DNA of 64,000 nt, taken from assembly GCA_036877525.1 (NCBI GenBank), contig JAZGTH010000059.1, positions 6,200,001-6,264,000 on the forward strand, in the 5' to 3' direction. Within the stretch, counting starts at the first letter, position 1. The number at the start of each line of letters is the position of its first letter. This document shows, one piece after another, positions 1 through 14,128 of the stretch. Origin of the DNA: Chromobotia macracanthus. Lineage: Eukaryota > Chordata > Actinopteri > Cypriniformes > Botiidae. The notes under the pieces were generated by a model. That model was given only the letters and a program-made list of their open reading frames with translations. It had not been told where the DNA came from and made no database searches. Made by a program: the position numbers and the translations under genes.

Positions 1-763
1 TTTGTGATAAAAGCCACTTTGTGACATGCACAGATGTCAACAGAAAGATTAACCATTCACAATACCTTGCTTAATTGTTACTCTGACTCTGTAATTGGTG
101 AAAAATGCAAAAATTTGAGACTAATTGTATTGCTGTATTAAGGAACACACAGGGATCACTAAATCCAATTATCTGCTAAAGCATTTAGTGTCAAATACAA
201 TTCAACAAGTGGCACATCTTTGCCAATTATTCCTGGTGATGTTATTGAAGAACAAAAATCAATGCCGGTTAACATTTTTTACTGTTTGCAATCACTGAAA
301 GTAATCTGAATTGGAGGGTGAAAAAAGCAGCTGACTGAGTCATGTTTGGTTATAACTGAGTTGCAGATCTGTCTTACCACTTAGGTATTTTAATACACGC
401 ACAGAGACAATGTTAGCATGCATTGAATGTCACTGCAAAATTGAAAAATACAGAGCTTTTACATTTGTCTTTAAATGTATTAGCATGTGTACAGTAGAAA
501 CGTGAAGTCAATATTCCTGTCTGTGTGTTTGTCTGTGGGAGGTTCAGATGAGGTGATGCAACACTTAACATTCAGACCTCAATTACACATGCAGGTTAAC
601 ACTCTCTGTGGCTCTGAGATTCTCCAAGTCTTTAGAGAAACATAGTTGAAGCTTATACAGGTTTACTTTTTTATCTGTATAAAACAAACCTATACCTGAT
701 AGCTTCCCTACCTGTGTCACAAGGAAGAATAAAAATATTACCATAAGAATTTTCAGATCTAAA

Positions 764-1046
764 CCCAGCTAACAGGGAACATTCTCAGAACATTAGCTAT
801 TGTTCTCTAAAAGTTCTCTTAGCTTTATCAAAAAGATTCTTGTTGTAAAAATGTTATTCTTAAGTTGTTATTGGAACATTTTAAAAATGTTACAGAATAA
901 ATATTTGAATAATGTTCTTATAACCAAGCAATAACGTTAACACAATGTCACTGGATGTTTTGAACATTCTTAGAACATATCAAAATAATTTTTTTGTTAC
1001 AGAAACGTTAGGGAAACATTCTTAAAACCTGAAATTGCTAGTTGGG
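764..1046 (+). mobile_element. MITE-like element, copy a (forward)
   Basis: Begins CCCAGCTAACAGGGAAC and ends with a GCTAGTTGGG tail, imperfect terminal inverted repeats. The interior is rich in GAACATTCT/AACGTT-type motifs shared with the other copies listed here. Non-coding. No clear target-site duplication was seen. Confidence 0.7.
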
Positions 1047-4000
1047 AACATTGGCAATGACTTCATCTATTGGGTTTATTACCCAAACATTTCTCCACAC
1101 AAGAATATTTGGCCAGTATGGCTAAAATTATGACAAAGTGTGTGTGTTGGTCTCTATTTGTACGTGTCTTTGCATACAGGGAGCTCAGAATAGTCTCCAG
1201 AGGCGGTGATGACCTCTTTTTGTATATCATGCAGAGAAAGACAAGGCCCTGGTAATGTTCTATTGTTGCGTAGGGAGTGTTTTACACTGCATAGTGCCCT
1301 AGGTGTGTGTCCCGCTGCACTCCGCTATCACTCAGAAAAACCATTACAATCTGATTAAACCATTTCCAGACTCCAACAAGAGGGGATTGTGGGAAAATTC
1401 ACACCTTCCTAATATGCTCAATCTCAGATGCCCTCAAGAACATTACTCAGGATAGTCAATTTAAAAGACAGGCAGTTTTAGTCCAAGACGTGATTTTGAT
1501 GGACCATTCCACACAGTAGAAGGCAGAGAAACACCTCAAACTCATTATGGCCTCTGGCACGTCTAATAAAGACATTGCAGCGATTATTGGTAAGTAGAGT
1601 ATCTTTAATTGCATTGGAGACTTTGTCTTACAATCATTTGCTATGTAAATTATGCAGCAGCACAACCGACGTGCCCAATCAGGCTTCATTTTCATGTAAC
1701 CAAATGAACTTGGGAAGAAACGTTGGGGATCATCATCTTTTCTCCCTGCACACCTTAACATTAACGTCTCACTACAGAACACATCCAGGACTCAGACAGA
1801 GTGATCGTGTCTGTGAAATACTGGACACCTTGAGCTGAATACTGAAAACACTGGCACAAAACATTTGCATGTACAGCGCTAAACTGATATGCAGGGCCAA
1901 CGCCAAAAAACAGTTTAACTACTAACCTTTCACAAACAGAGATTAGTTTGAAATGTTGCTTGACTGTAATCCAAGATTAGGAATGGCCAAACAAATTCAT
2001 TTACACTCTTAAAGTGTACACACCTGTACAAATGTTGTACACACCTATTACAAATATAATGCTGGATGCATACTACCCATCTTGTCACCTGTGTTGTGCA
2101 AAATTGGAGCTACGCTATAATAATCATTATCAGCCACTCTGACTGACGGATTTGTAAAATTAAAAATTTTCACCTCCAAGTTTGTTTTCATTTAGATTTT
2201 GTGACCTAGATAGACAAATTAATTAGACTTAGACTTGACATTAATCACCACCTCTAATGCTCTAAATCTCATGTCAGATTGAAGCCTGTCATATGTGTTA
2301 TCAGCTCCACTCGCACGTGATTAATGAATGTAGAACTTACAGCACACAGATAACTGTACAATACAAGTTCTTTCAATACAATACAAGTTCTTATGGCACA
2401 GGAAATACTGAAGCTGTCTGTGTCAACAGGTCTGACTAAAAGAGGATTAGTAAAGATGCAGTAATACAGTCAAAAGACCCTTATATGAGTGCTGCCCCCT
2501 AGTGATTAATACAAAATTACATGTTGTATTCTTTAATATAATTTACTGGTGTCAGGAGTCAGAGTCTGAAAGCTCCACATAAACCAGATCCTTTCATGTT
2601 TAATCTAATTGGTAGCAGGTTAATTTACAGAGTGGCCGATAAATATGAGATTTAATTATGTAGCTTAATTATGTATGAAATGCAAACCTTAAATATCACA
2701 TAATCATAATATCATCAAATATCCTTATGCAGGTGACCTTTAACCCTTATGTAAGGTCAAACCATGGTGAAGTCATTTGCCATCCACTACCCACCCCCAA
2801 ACAATTTGCTCTCAATGAAGGGTGATAATAACACCTAAATATTGCTGAAGCCTAAACTGCACATTTGCAAGTTACAGTAGAACAAGCAAGAAACAGTATA
2901 ATTATCACCTCTAACCCTAAATGTCATAAACTCTCATAGAACAATGTCTCACAGATGGGAAAAACAATTTGGAGCACAAGACACCAAACAAAAAATTATG
3001 CACCTCTGGATCAATACACATTAATCAAAGAAAATGTTAGAAGCTGCAAAAATTGGCCCATGTTCAGACATTATTATGAGAGCAAATACTTTAAAAAATG
3101 GATTTTATTTCTCCTAGTGTGAAAAGGCCAGACAATTGTAAAACTATTTAATTCTCAAAGTCATCAAAATAATAGAGCATAATCACACATCGATTACAGC
3201 GAATGAAAGAACACTGTCATCACTGTGCATCATTTCTGCTATAGAAGCATTAGCCAACTATTGAGCAAACCAATACATTGCATTATTATTGAGTCATAGA
3301 CAGGGAATGTTTATGAATAAATGTGATTTACTAGAAGCTACAGGCAGCTAGCCATCTTAGCCGACTACTCTGATCTCCATTAGCACTTAAATACATTAGG
3401 AAAGAATGGTTTCATTGTCAAACTAACGTGTCATACGTTATCTATAACAATTCACCGCATGGAAACATTGTTTCCCCACAGAAACAGAGTCATTAAAGAT
3501 TAAGCTTAAAGAGGCACCAGTATTACTGTTTGTATTACAGTATTACTGTGCAAAGGTTAGTTGATACACTGTGAAAATGTTTTTACTGTTATAACAACAT
3601 CTTTGTGTCTCTATATTACGTTGTATTGTATCGTTTTTCTTCATCACTGGCCCAGAAAATGTCATGACCTCACCAAAAACAACATTTCCTGTGTGAAAGA
3701 TGTACTTTTTTTTAATGTAATCACTATTATGGCTTCACACTTATCTATAAACTATTTGATATGTATCGCTGCTATATAAAGAAATTCCAGTGAAGCTTTC
3801 TGAATGAATTCCTCTGAAAGCATCTCTCGACATCAAGCCACCGTCTACCACCCCATGCAATTGTGCCTGTCAGTCACAATTTGCCAGAATCCACCTCCAC
3901 TTCCTCAAACACACTGGCTCTATTGGGAACACATGCGTTCCATTCGCTCTCAATGGCCAGTGACATAATGACTGGCAGATGTCCACAGGGTCTCGTCAGT

Positions 4001-6675
4001 CTGGTGGTATGAACCTCTGCACAATGCATCTCTGTAAGTGAAATGATTAACTCGCTGTGGATATAATTGTTCAAATATGGGAGTTAAACAGGAGGATAGT
4101 AATCTTTTAAGTTTTAAATGTTTTACCTCTACCAGAAAGACTTGGAATGAATATATATGTCTGGCATGTAATTTAGTGACGGAATAATGTCTTTGCTGTA
4201 AATCCCTGTCCAACAGTCTGATGACAGGTTGTATAAACTGACACAATGAATGACAGCTGTTGAAGGGCCTTTAGAACCAAAGCTACAATCTGTTTGGCTA
4301 ACAGGATTAAATGAATGATGTAATGCTTACACATGTGGACTTTAGGTAACATTGTGGCATCTGATTTTGTTTTACATGTTTTTGGGTCCTTGTTGGGTCC
4401 TATTTCATTCAAAACTGAACAAAGTTACTGCATTTCCAGAGAAAAATCCCTTTTTTATAATTTTATTTAATTAGTTAAAGATGTGCTTGCTTGTTACACA
4501 GCAAGGGATCCAGTTTACAGTTGCAAATTCAGTGTTAATTACCAATATGTGACATCACACAGCAGGCTGTGACTCTGTGCCACCTGATCTCCTCGTGCTT
4601 GTCTTTTTAATACATCTCAAAGTCAAAAGACCACAGTATTACATGCAACTGTGTGATTGAAATGACAGAGAACCACTTGTGCCAAATGAGGGTGGACAGA
4701 TGTAAAGAAACCCATCTGTGTCACTGTTGCATTAGTGCTTATGATGTCCAATCACAAAGACCTTTATTCATTGTGTGCATGTCACACGGACATTTTAGCA
4801 GCTGGAAGATGAAAGTTAGAAAATGAAAAATCTACAAATGCTATTGCAAAGGTAACAGTAGAGTACCTATTAAAAGTACCTGTAAAATGGAAAGTTTGGA
4901 AGTTACTATATAAAAAAGGTACTATATAAAATATCATTTTAAAAATATTAATTATTCACAGAATTGATGCTATATATATATATGTGTGTGTGTGTATAAA
5001 TATAAATGTATATAATATATATCACACCAAATATATGTATCATGTATATATAATGATTATATATTAAATACAATAATTAGGACATATATTTTAACATGAA
5101 TTTGTTAATATTCTATATGTTTAAATGGTCTGTTTAGTCAACAAGTGCAGTTCACTCTAGTTTCAAGAGTAAAGAAACTATCCAGTCCCTTTTCTACACA
5201 CAAACAAATCTTGCTTTTGAGGTCTTTGACTTTCATCTGCACAATCGTAATTCAATCAGCAGTGTGATTCAGATCAAGGATAGAAGCTGATCTGCGGTAA
5301 GTGTTTTCATTGAGCTTGTGCTGCTGGCACTGCAGGTAAACCACTTTCATGCTTATTCTCTTGGGTTTGCCTTCCGCGTCTGAGCTGAATTACTCATCAA
5401 GATAAATCTATGCTGCCAAACTAGTCTTAGTCCGACTCTCTTGTGGCCTGACTATCATAGCACATATTAAAAGCTGAGTGTTGAGAATCTGCTATAAAAG
5501 ACGACTTCAACTGCCTGTCACCAAACCCAGGAGTTTTTCAAAGTCAAAACTTCCTGCTGAAAGTGTAGAAATACACATTCAAGATGGCAGCGGTACTAAT
5601 GGATATGTTCTGGATGTCCTCTGGACATTTTTTGTGAACTGAAACAAGAGGAACTGAGCACACAGATAGACAACAGAAACTTTCTCAGGGGAAAAACACT
5701 GAGGTTTTAATCAATTCCACCGGGCATCAGCCGAGCTGTATTTTTAATGTGTGTTTGTACAGGTAGCGATAGCTTCTAGCATCAAACTAACATCATATTC
5801 TGAGCAGAATTTAAAGTAGAAACCCTGTTATGCCTGGTAATTTGTCTTTGTGAAACGGCTGGTTATTTCAGCACAATATTATTAGATTATGACGCTTGTC
5901 TGACCTGAATTTGTTTGTATAAATGTTCCTTTATGACTTGCTGCTTTGCTATGATGTTACTCACAGGGCTTATCAGAGAAAACTCTTTTAAGCAGCTTCT
6001 GTATTACCACCAGATCAATACAAATGAGGCTAGTCAACATGGGTAACATTTTCAAAAGCATTGGTAATTAATTTCAGGCAAAAAGGGGTTGACTATGCCT
6101 ATGAAATATATCTCATGCTGTTGAAAAGAGGCTATTATTAATTTAGATATTTGCCTCTTGCCTTTGTTGTTGTCAATGGCAACTATAAAAACACAACATA
6201 TTCAAGTACTGTATATGCTGGAGAAACATGCCAGATGCCACTAAAATGCTTCTGAATATCTCTGACTTAGAGATATATTTATTTATAGTTACATAAATAA
6301 AATGGCCTCCTGATCTAATTAATTTATAAACTCTGTATTAGTTACTTTACATGGTTGAAAGTAAATGCAGGAAAATGTTACTGCATTAGCTGTGGGGTGC
6401 TGCAGGCTGATAATGCAGCTGATCATTCATCTCTACATTTCACAGAGGAGCACTGACAGAATATCTGACATGATGCCAACTGGATCAGTGTAGAGGGGCG
6501 CTTAAACTTACAACCCTCGCTACAATCCTCAAAACCATAACCCACACATGTCTCACTGTTCATGTCCACTGGTGCGGAATGAGTGGAGCATGAGTGTTTC
6601 TCTCCGATTCATTCTTCACGGGAGCTCGAGCAGGCAGCAGACTTGCGCTGGGAATTGTGGGATTGCCTGTGGAAT
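1047..6675. other. Gene-free AT-rich stretch
   Basis: Short open frames only, none longer than 108 codons, none with a recognisable domain. Apart from the TA/TG tract at 4970 I see no structured feature. Confidence 0.6.
4970..4997. repeat. TA/TG microsatellite
   Basis: (TA)n followed by (TG)n in AT-rich DNA. Confidence 0.8.
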
Positions 6676-7002
6676 CCCAGCTAACAGGGAATGTTCTCAG
6701 AATGTTGGCTAACACTCTTTTATCAAAATCGTTCTTGCAGTAACTTTAGTAGTAACTTTTTGATATTATATATAAATATATAAAAAACATTGGTAAAAAT
6801 ATCAAAAACAAGTTGTTAGTGGAACATTTTAAAAACATTTAAGACTTAAACAAATGTTTGAATGATGTTCTTTTAACCAAGTACTAACGTTAATACAACA
6901 TCTAAAAAACTGATTTTGAACATTTCAAAAACATTTGTAATGTTTTTGTTACTTAATAAAAACATTGAGGAAACATTCTTGCAACCTAAAATTGTTAGCT
7001 GG
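6676..7002 (+). mobile_element. MITE-like element, copy b (forward)
   Basis: Same family: starts CCCAGCTAACAGGGAATG and ends AAAATTGTTAGCTGG. About 327 bp, no coding capacity, interior with paired GAACATT and AAACATTC motifs. Confidence 0.75.
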
Positions 7003-10000
7003 TATGAGTGGTCAGAGCATTACCTTTGAGAAATGTTAAACTTTATGCAAATGACTCTAAATGAAAGTTCAGATTAATCTGGCCACTAGCTCGAGTAAGG
7101 AATGCTTAACTAATAAGTAAATCAGTGAAAAAAATATTTATTTTACACCAGGTATTTGATTTACACCAGGTTAACTGGTGTAAATCGTATCTGTGAGATC
7201 TTCCATTATCTTCCTTAATCTACGGTATTTTTTGTGTTGAGTTTAATGATGGAGGCACATGTATAGCCTATAGCGTGATGATGCAAGATAAAATGCATTA
7301 GATTGAAAAACACGGCTGTGCCAATCGTTATAGCTTCATTTTGAAGGAGTGCTAATTAACGGAAATTGCCTGTGTCTGCTTGGCAGTGACTACTGTGTGT
7401 GGTAATGGGGCACTCTGACTGCTTTCTTATAGAGTATAATGCACTATTAGTATCAGTTTGAATATGATAGTGAAGCCTGTGGGGAATTTACTGCAGCGAG
7501 GGAAAAGCCCATTTTTAATGTGTGACTTGGCAGCTTAACACATCACAATACAATTAAAACATAAGTTAATATGCTTAATGTTTTTAAAGGAATAACTCTA
7601 TGTAATGTTGAATCAGGATTTATTTTCATGTCTGTCTTTTATCTTTTTTAATAGTCTTTTAAAGCAACAGGAGAGAATTAGAGAAACAGAGAGAATCGAT
7701 TGTTATTTCAAAGACAGATTCATGCTGATTCATTCTCTTTGCCTTGAAAATAAAATGTGCTTCAATATATGTGCTGCATGCTGTATAATATGCATAGAAT
7801 ATGTTTCATACATATTAATAGTTATATCTAAGATCTAACAAAAACAAATCTTTTTTTTAAAAGGAAAGGTTAAATTTGCATAAACAACCACAAAATACTA
7901 ATAGCTTTGTGAAATCTATTTAATTTTTGTATTTAAGGGCAGCTACAGCATTCCACAAAATGGTTTTTGATGAGTCTTACCTAACTGAGCGTTTTGATTT
8001 TTTAAGTGATTTTGGACACATCCACATTTGTCATCCCCAAACGTGATTTGTCTTTATCTTCTATCACATTGGCCACCATTTACAAGGCAAAATCTAAATA
8101 CAAATACAATGACAGGCAACCTGGTAAAGTGTATTTCACTAATGCCTAAACGGTAAGTATGTGAAAGTCTTCATATCCCTTTAGATCTTTAGTAACCAGA
8201 AACACTTCTCTAGTAATCAATAAGCTGCAGTATAGACAGATTCTGCTGCTGAAAACACCAGCACAGAAGATCACTAGGCCAACACATAGATGTAAAAACG
8301 GACAATCAGAAGTGATGCTGTGTGATTGTCATACTGACCTAAAAATGGATCACCACAGCAGAACAGCCTCTACTCAAGACTGATGTGTTAGAGGACACAT
8401 CTTCAGAGTCTTGGACCAAGAAGACAACTCTCAGATGCTGTCAGATGTTCTGTAACCTATTTTGATGAATCTTACACGGTCCCACGTCAGAAGTTTGGCT
8501 CCTTGATGATGAATTCATCTTTAACAGGCAGGATGCTGAGACCTCTGTTCGCACGTTCCTGTTGTGGTTATTTATTCATTTGTTTCTGATTCAGACACAT
8601 CAGACGCATGCACAAACATACAAGAGATACAAATGCACTTTCATGAAACAGTTATTAGGAAAGTTGTTGTATGAATTAATAAACACTCTAAATGGATCGG
8701 GAAAACCCAAATGTGTGAAACTGAGACGAGCCTTCTGAGATGATTTCAGCTCGCAGCATTAATTTTACTGTAAGTGTGACATGAGCGGCAAACAGCAGCG
8801 TTACATCCCAGCTGATTCATTTTCACAAAGCTAAGATTACAGAATCACACTGCATCTTTTATATAAGTACAATAACAATTCCTTCTAACAATGTCACACT
8901 TTCTCCCATAATTCACTGGTGCTTAAGTGTCAATACTTGATGGTGGTATTTTACATGAATTGTGATTTATGTAAAATAATCTTGTAATTAAGTTAAAGCT
9001 GCAATCCGTACCTTTTTTTGGTTAAAACAACAACAAAAATCAGTTATTGATCAAGTACATAACAGATCAGTGTTCAAAATGTTATCCTTACATTGCCCTG
9101 ATTCACAATGGTAGGTTTATAATAGTGACTTATATTTTGAGCTGTTAGGTCTGATTTCGCGGGGAATGTCAGCCTGACTTAAATTGACTTTAACAATCGT
9201 AAAGGAAAGTAATTACCCTGTACCCTCCACATTTTATGTTTTGAACAGAGATGGCGATAGAGAGTCAAAAGATATGGATTGCAGCTTTAAAATCCAAACA
9301 CACTTAGTATTGTTTGGTATTATAGTTATCGTTGCAAACTTTGAATTTAAAATAAACTTTATTGTTTTGGTGTAAAGTCTGATAACATGCATAAGATTAT
9401 ACAAATTACACATACATGTAATAAACAATATCGCATTATATACACGTACAGCTTCCTTCCAAATACAGTCAAGACAAAAAAACACATATGCCTGGTTATT
9501 CAAGTGAAACATCATTGGGACACAGGGAACATGATGCTAACAGAGAGCACCTTGTACTCTGGCTGTCATTGCAATGCTCACTGCCTGTGAAGACTGTGTG
9601 ACTGTGTTTGGTCAAACCAACTTCTGATTATGCAGAACATCAATGTAAAATGTCAAGTGCTTTCCATTGTGTGTGTTTGAGGGGACATTTCCAGTGCTAG
9701 TCTGGTGACTGTATGCAGAAATGTCAGAGCTTCCCAAGTGATTTTCACCTTGTCAACGGCAACAAGGGCTTCTGTGGAATGAAGACAAGATCAGTTCAGA
9801 GCAGCCAGGCCAATGATGTGATCTTTAGAATGGGCAGTCAGACAGATACATTTATTCCACTTGTCCTGTTCTTACCAGCCCCGGCTGTGCGCCAATCCCA
9901 GTCGGTTTTATTTTTCTCCTTCTTTCTATTTAAGATAGGAGATGGGAGACACCATAATGGAAGAAAAAAGAACACAAGAGGGATAAGAAAGGGGGTAAGC

Positions 10001-11694
10001 CAGGAGAGCAGTTTCCATAGCAACTCTGAGAGGAAGTTGTATGAAAGAACAGCGCTGGCAGTCGGCCAACAGAAAGTTAAACTCAAATTTAATTGCTGCT
10101 TCCGCAATTCAGCCTTATTCCGAAAAGTCTCAATTAATCACAAACATTATGTTTTGTGGAAACGAACAGCTGAGATGAACTGTGTACACCTTGCAATTTT
10201 AAACATATGGCACCAAAAAAAAGGCTAAGACCACGCTTGTCATATTTCAAAGGAAAAGTTTACCCAAGAATGAAGTGTTCTGACATCATTGATACGCCGT
10301 CATGCCATTCCAAACACTTTTTTTGTCTTTCTTCAATGTAACACAAAGAATTTCTAAAGAATAACAGCAAGCACCCAGATAGCTACCAAAGAGACAAAAG
10401 ATAAAGAAACTAAAAAGACAAAAAGGTATCATAAAATATCATATGCAATTTAAAGATTATTCAAACACATTACTCCGTCACTGCTCAAACAACATCTGCT
10501 TTCACAGCTGAACTTTTTGGGAAGCCATTTTGCTCCAGTGTGGAAAACCAAGTATGTCACCATAAACCTGGTCACAGTGACTAGCATCAGTTCAGAGCTC
10601 CTAATGGCCCTCACACAGCAGACACACGTATAGGCTTCAGCTGCTGACATTTCACACCTGCTAATGTAATGAGCTCCAGCAGAGCAGTACCTGCAAATAC
10701 AACATATACCCCTTATGTAAGGCTTCTACTTCTCACTACAACACTGAAGGTAGCTGAATTTGACAACTGTCTTCTGCATCAGCAAAACGTCAATAATAAG
10801 ATGGAAATAACTAGTTCCAAAGTAGATTTTTTAATTCTATTTCTTACCTCGCTGGTAAAATAAATATGGAATAAGATTGTGAAACATGGAGTAAGATAAT
10901 CCAGGATTACTTTAACTCAGGGTTAAAAATGACCCTCTGTGTGGAGACAGCAGCTGCTAACAGTGCAGACTGAAGAAGTAATTCAGAAAGCACCTTATCC
11001 AGCACAGAGGGCAGAGATGACCATTATCTGAGCAGAGAAGAAAATAAAACACTCAGGCACACAATAAAAAACAATGTGATCTTGAGCTACAATGGGGAAT
11101 CTGGCTGATATATCCCTGTCTGCAGTGATGACACAGTATGTAATACAGTACAACATATTCCTTACCATAAATGAGATCTGAATTATATGGATCTTCATGG
11201 AGCTGAAACATCCTGATAGATTAACCGTTTTCATGTCATGTTTATGGCCAGAAGAAACTGCAATGTGGACCAGACCTTTTGAGAAGATCTTTAAAATACA
11301 CTGTAAACTCAATAGCACAATTCACAGTTTATATAAACATAGCGTTCAACATAACAAAAGTTAGCAAAGGGCATTAATAAATCACAGAGTGGCATATGAA
11401 ATCATTTGTGTCTTGTTTGTCTACTTCACAACTGGCAATTTCATTCAAAATGTTCATTTTATTTGCTCATCTGCTAATTGACATAAACCTCAGAACTTGT
11501 TTTTTCTCTGCGAGGCGGGAGACATTTGGTGAGGCTGCAGAGATTTCCTCTAGTCACTGAGCTATGACCGAACTCAACATTCAGAACTCAGCATGGAGAC
11601 ACCAGCTGTTCTGGAACAGTGTGAGACACGGAGCTGTACAGTAGTCAACAATCTTTTGGTTTTGTTAGTGACATTATAACCCAAGTCTCTAACT
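7003..11694. other. Gene-free stretch with one dispersed repeat
   Basis: Apart from the dispersed repeat at 8993-9263, nothing recognisable. A 171-codon open frame at 9713-10228 has no domain and low-complexity codon use; not accepted as a gene. Confidence 0.6.
8993..9263 (+). repeat. Dispersed repeat, copy 1
   Basis: Shares an ordered set of blocks with 45698-45941: TAAAGCTGCAATCC at the start, CAGTTATTGA/CTGTTATTGA, GTACATAAC/GTACATGAC, GTTTATAATA, and TTTTATGTTT followed by AACAGAGATGG at the end. Two diverged copies 36 kb apart indicate an old transposon family, class unknown. Non-coding. Confidence 0.65.
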
Positions 11695-14128
11695 ATTACA
11701 GTTACAGTTGGCATACAGTTACAGTACAGATCTCACTGTAACAGTTACAGTTAACACAGTTACAGTACAGATGTCACTGTAACAGTTACAGTTAACACAG
11801 TTACAGTACAGATGTCACTGTAACAGTTGCAGTTAACACACAGTTACGGTACAGATCTCACTGTAACAGTTACAGTTAACACAGTTACAGTACAGATGTC
11901 ACTGTAACAGTTACAGTTAACACACAGTTACGGTACAGATGTCACTGTAACAGTTACAGTTACGGTACAGATGTCACCGTAACAGTTACAGTTAACACAC
12001 AGTTACAGTACAGATCTCACTGTAACAGTTACAGTTAACACAGTTACGGTACAGATGTCACTGTAACAGTTACAGTTAACACACAGTTACAGTACAGATC
12101 TCACTGTAACAGTTACAGTTAACACAGTTACGGTACAGATCTCACTGTAACAGTTACAGTTAACACACAGTTACAGTACAGATCTCACTGTAACAGTTAC
12201 AGTTAACACACAGTTACGGTACAGATCTCACTGTAACAGTTACAGTTAACACAGTTACAATACAGATGTCACCGTAACAGTTACAGTTAACACACAGTTA
12301 CGGTACAGATGTCACCGTAACAGTTACAGTTAACACAGTTACGGTACAGATGTCACCGTAACAGTTACAGTTAACACAGTTACGGTACAGATCTCACTGT
12401 AACAGTTACAGTTACGGTACAGATGTCACCGTAACAGTTACAGTTAACACACAGTTACAGTACAGATGTCACCGTAACAGTTACAGTTAACACAGTTACG
12501 GTACAGATGTCACCGTAACAGTTACAGTTAACACAGTTACGGTACAGATCTCACTGTAACAGTTACAGTTACGGTACAGATCTCACTGTAACAGTTACAG
12601 TTAACACACAGTTACAGTACAGATCTCACTGTAACAGTTACAGTTAACACACAGTTACGGTACAGATCTCACTGTAACAGTTACAGTTAACACAGTTACA
12701 ATACAGATGTCACCGTAACAGTTACAGTTAACACACAGTTACAGTACAGATGTCACCGTAACAGTTACAGTTAACACAGTTACGGTACAGATGTCACTGT
12801 AACAGTTACAGTTAACACACAGTTACGGTACAGATGTCACCGTAACAGTTACAGTTAACACACAGTTACAGTACAGATGTCACTGTAACAGTTACAGTTA
12901 ACACACAGTTACGGTACAGATCTCACTGTAACAGTTACAGTTAACACACAGTTACAGTACAGATCTCACTGTAACAGTTACAGTTAACACACAGTTACGG
13001 TACAGATCTCACTGTAACAGTTACAGTTAACACAGTTACAATACAGATGTCACCGTAACAGTTACAGTTAACACACAGTTACAGTACAGATGTCACCGTA
13101 ACAGTTACAGTTAACACAGTTACGGTACAGATGTCACCGTAACAGTTACAGTTAACACAGTTACGGTACAGATCTCACTGTAACAGTTACAGTTACGGTA
13201 CAGATGTCACCGTAACAGTTACAGTTAACACACAGTTACGGTACAGATGTCACCGTAACAGTTACAGTTAACACAGTTACGGTACAGATGTCACCGTAAC
13301 AGTTACAGTTAACACAGTTACGGTACAGATCTCACTGTAACAGTTACAGTTACGGTACAGATCTCACTGTAACAGTTACAGTTAACACACAGTTACAGTA
13401 CAGATCTCACTGTAACAGTTACAGTTAACACACAGTTACGGTACAGATCTCACTGTAACAGTTACAGTTAACACAGTTACAGTACAGATGTCACTGTAAC
13501 AGTTACAGTTAACACACAGTTACGGTACAGATGTCACCGTAACAGTTACAGTTAACACAGTTACGGTACAGATGTCACCGTAACAGTTACAGTTAACACA
13601 CAGTTACAGTACAGATGTCACCGTAACAGTTACAGTTAACACACAGTTACGGTACAGATCTCACTGTAACAGTTACAGTTAACACACAGTTACAGTACAG
13701 ATGTCACCGTAACAGTTACAGTTAACACAGTTACAGTACAGATCTCACTGTAACAGTTACAGTTAACACAGTTACAGTACAGATCTCACTGTAACAGTTA
13801 CAGTTAACACAGTTACAGTACAGATCTCACTGTAACAGTTACAGTTAACACACAGTTACGGTACAGATGTCACCGTAACAGTTACAGTTAACACAGTTAC
13901 GGTACAGATGTCACCGTAACAGTTACAGTTAACACACAGTTACAGTACAGATGTCACTGTAACAGTTACAGTTAACACACAGTTACGGTACAGATGTCAC
14001 CGTAACAGTTACAGTTAACACAGTTACGGTACAGATGTCACCGTAACAGTTACAGTTAACACACAGTTACGGTACAGATGTCACCGTAACAGTTACAGTT
14101 AACACACAGTTACAGTACAGATGTCACT
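11695..14128. repeat. Minisatellite, unit about 41 bp, about 59 copies
   Basis: 2.4 kb of tandem units of the form AACAGTTACAGTTAACACAG followed by TTACGGTACAGATGTCACCGT. Unit lengths are 41, 43 (extra CA) or about 32 bp (missing TAACACAG). By hand count there are about 59 CAGAT(C/G)T cores. Variant AGATCT always pairs with CACTG, while AGATGT pairs mostly with CACCG. No open frame. Confidence 0.97.

Noticed and set aside
9713..10228. 171-codon plus-strand open frame
   Set aside because: No recognisable domain, runs through A-rich low-complexity DNA and is partly mirrored by an antisense open frame; probably chance.
11695..14128. CRISPR-like array
   Set aside because: The repeats are contiguous tandem units without unique spacers, and the genome is vertebrate.
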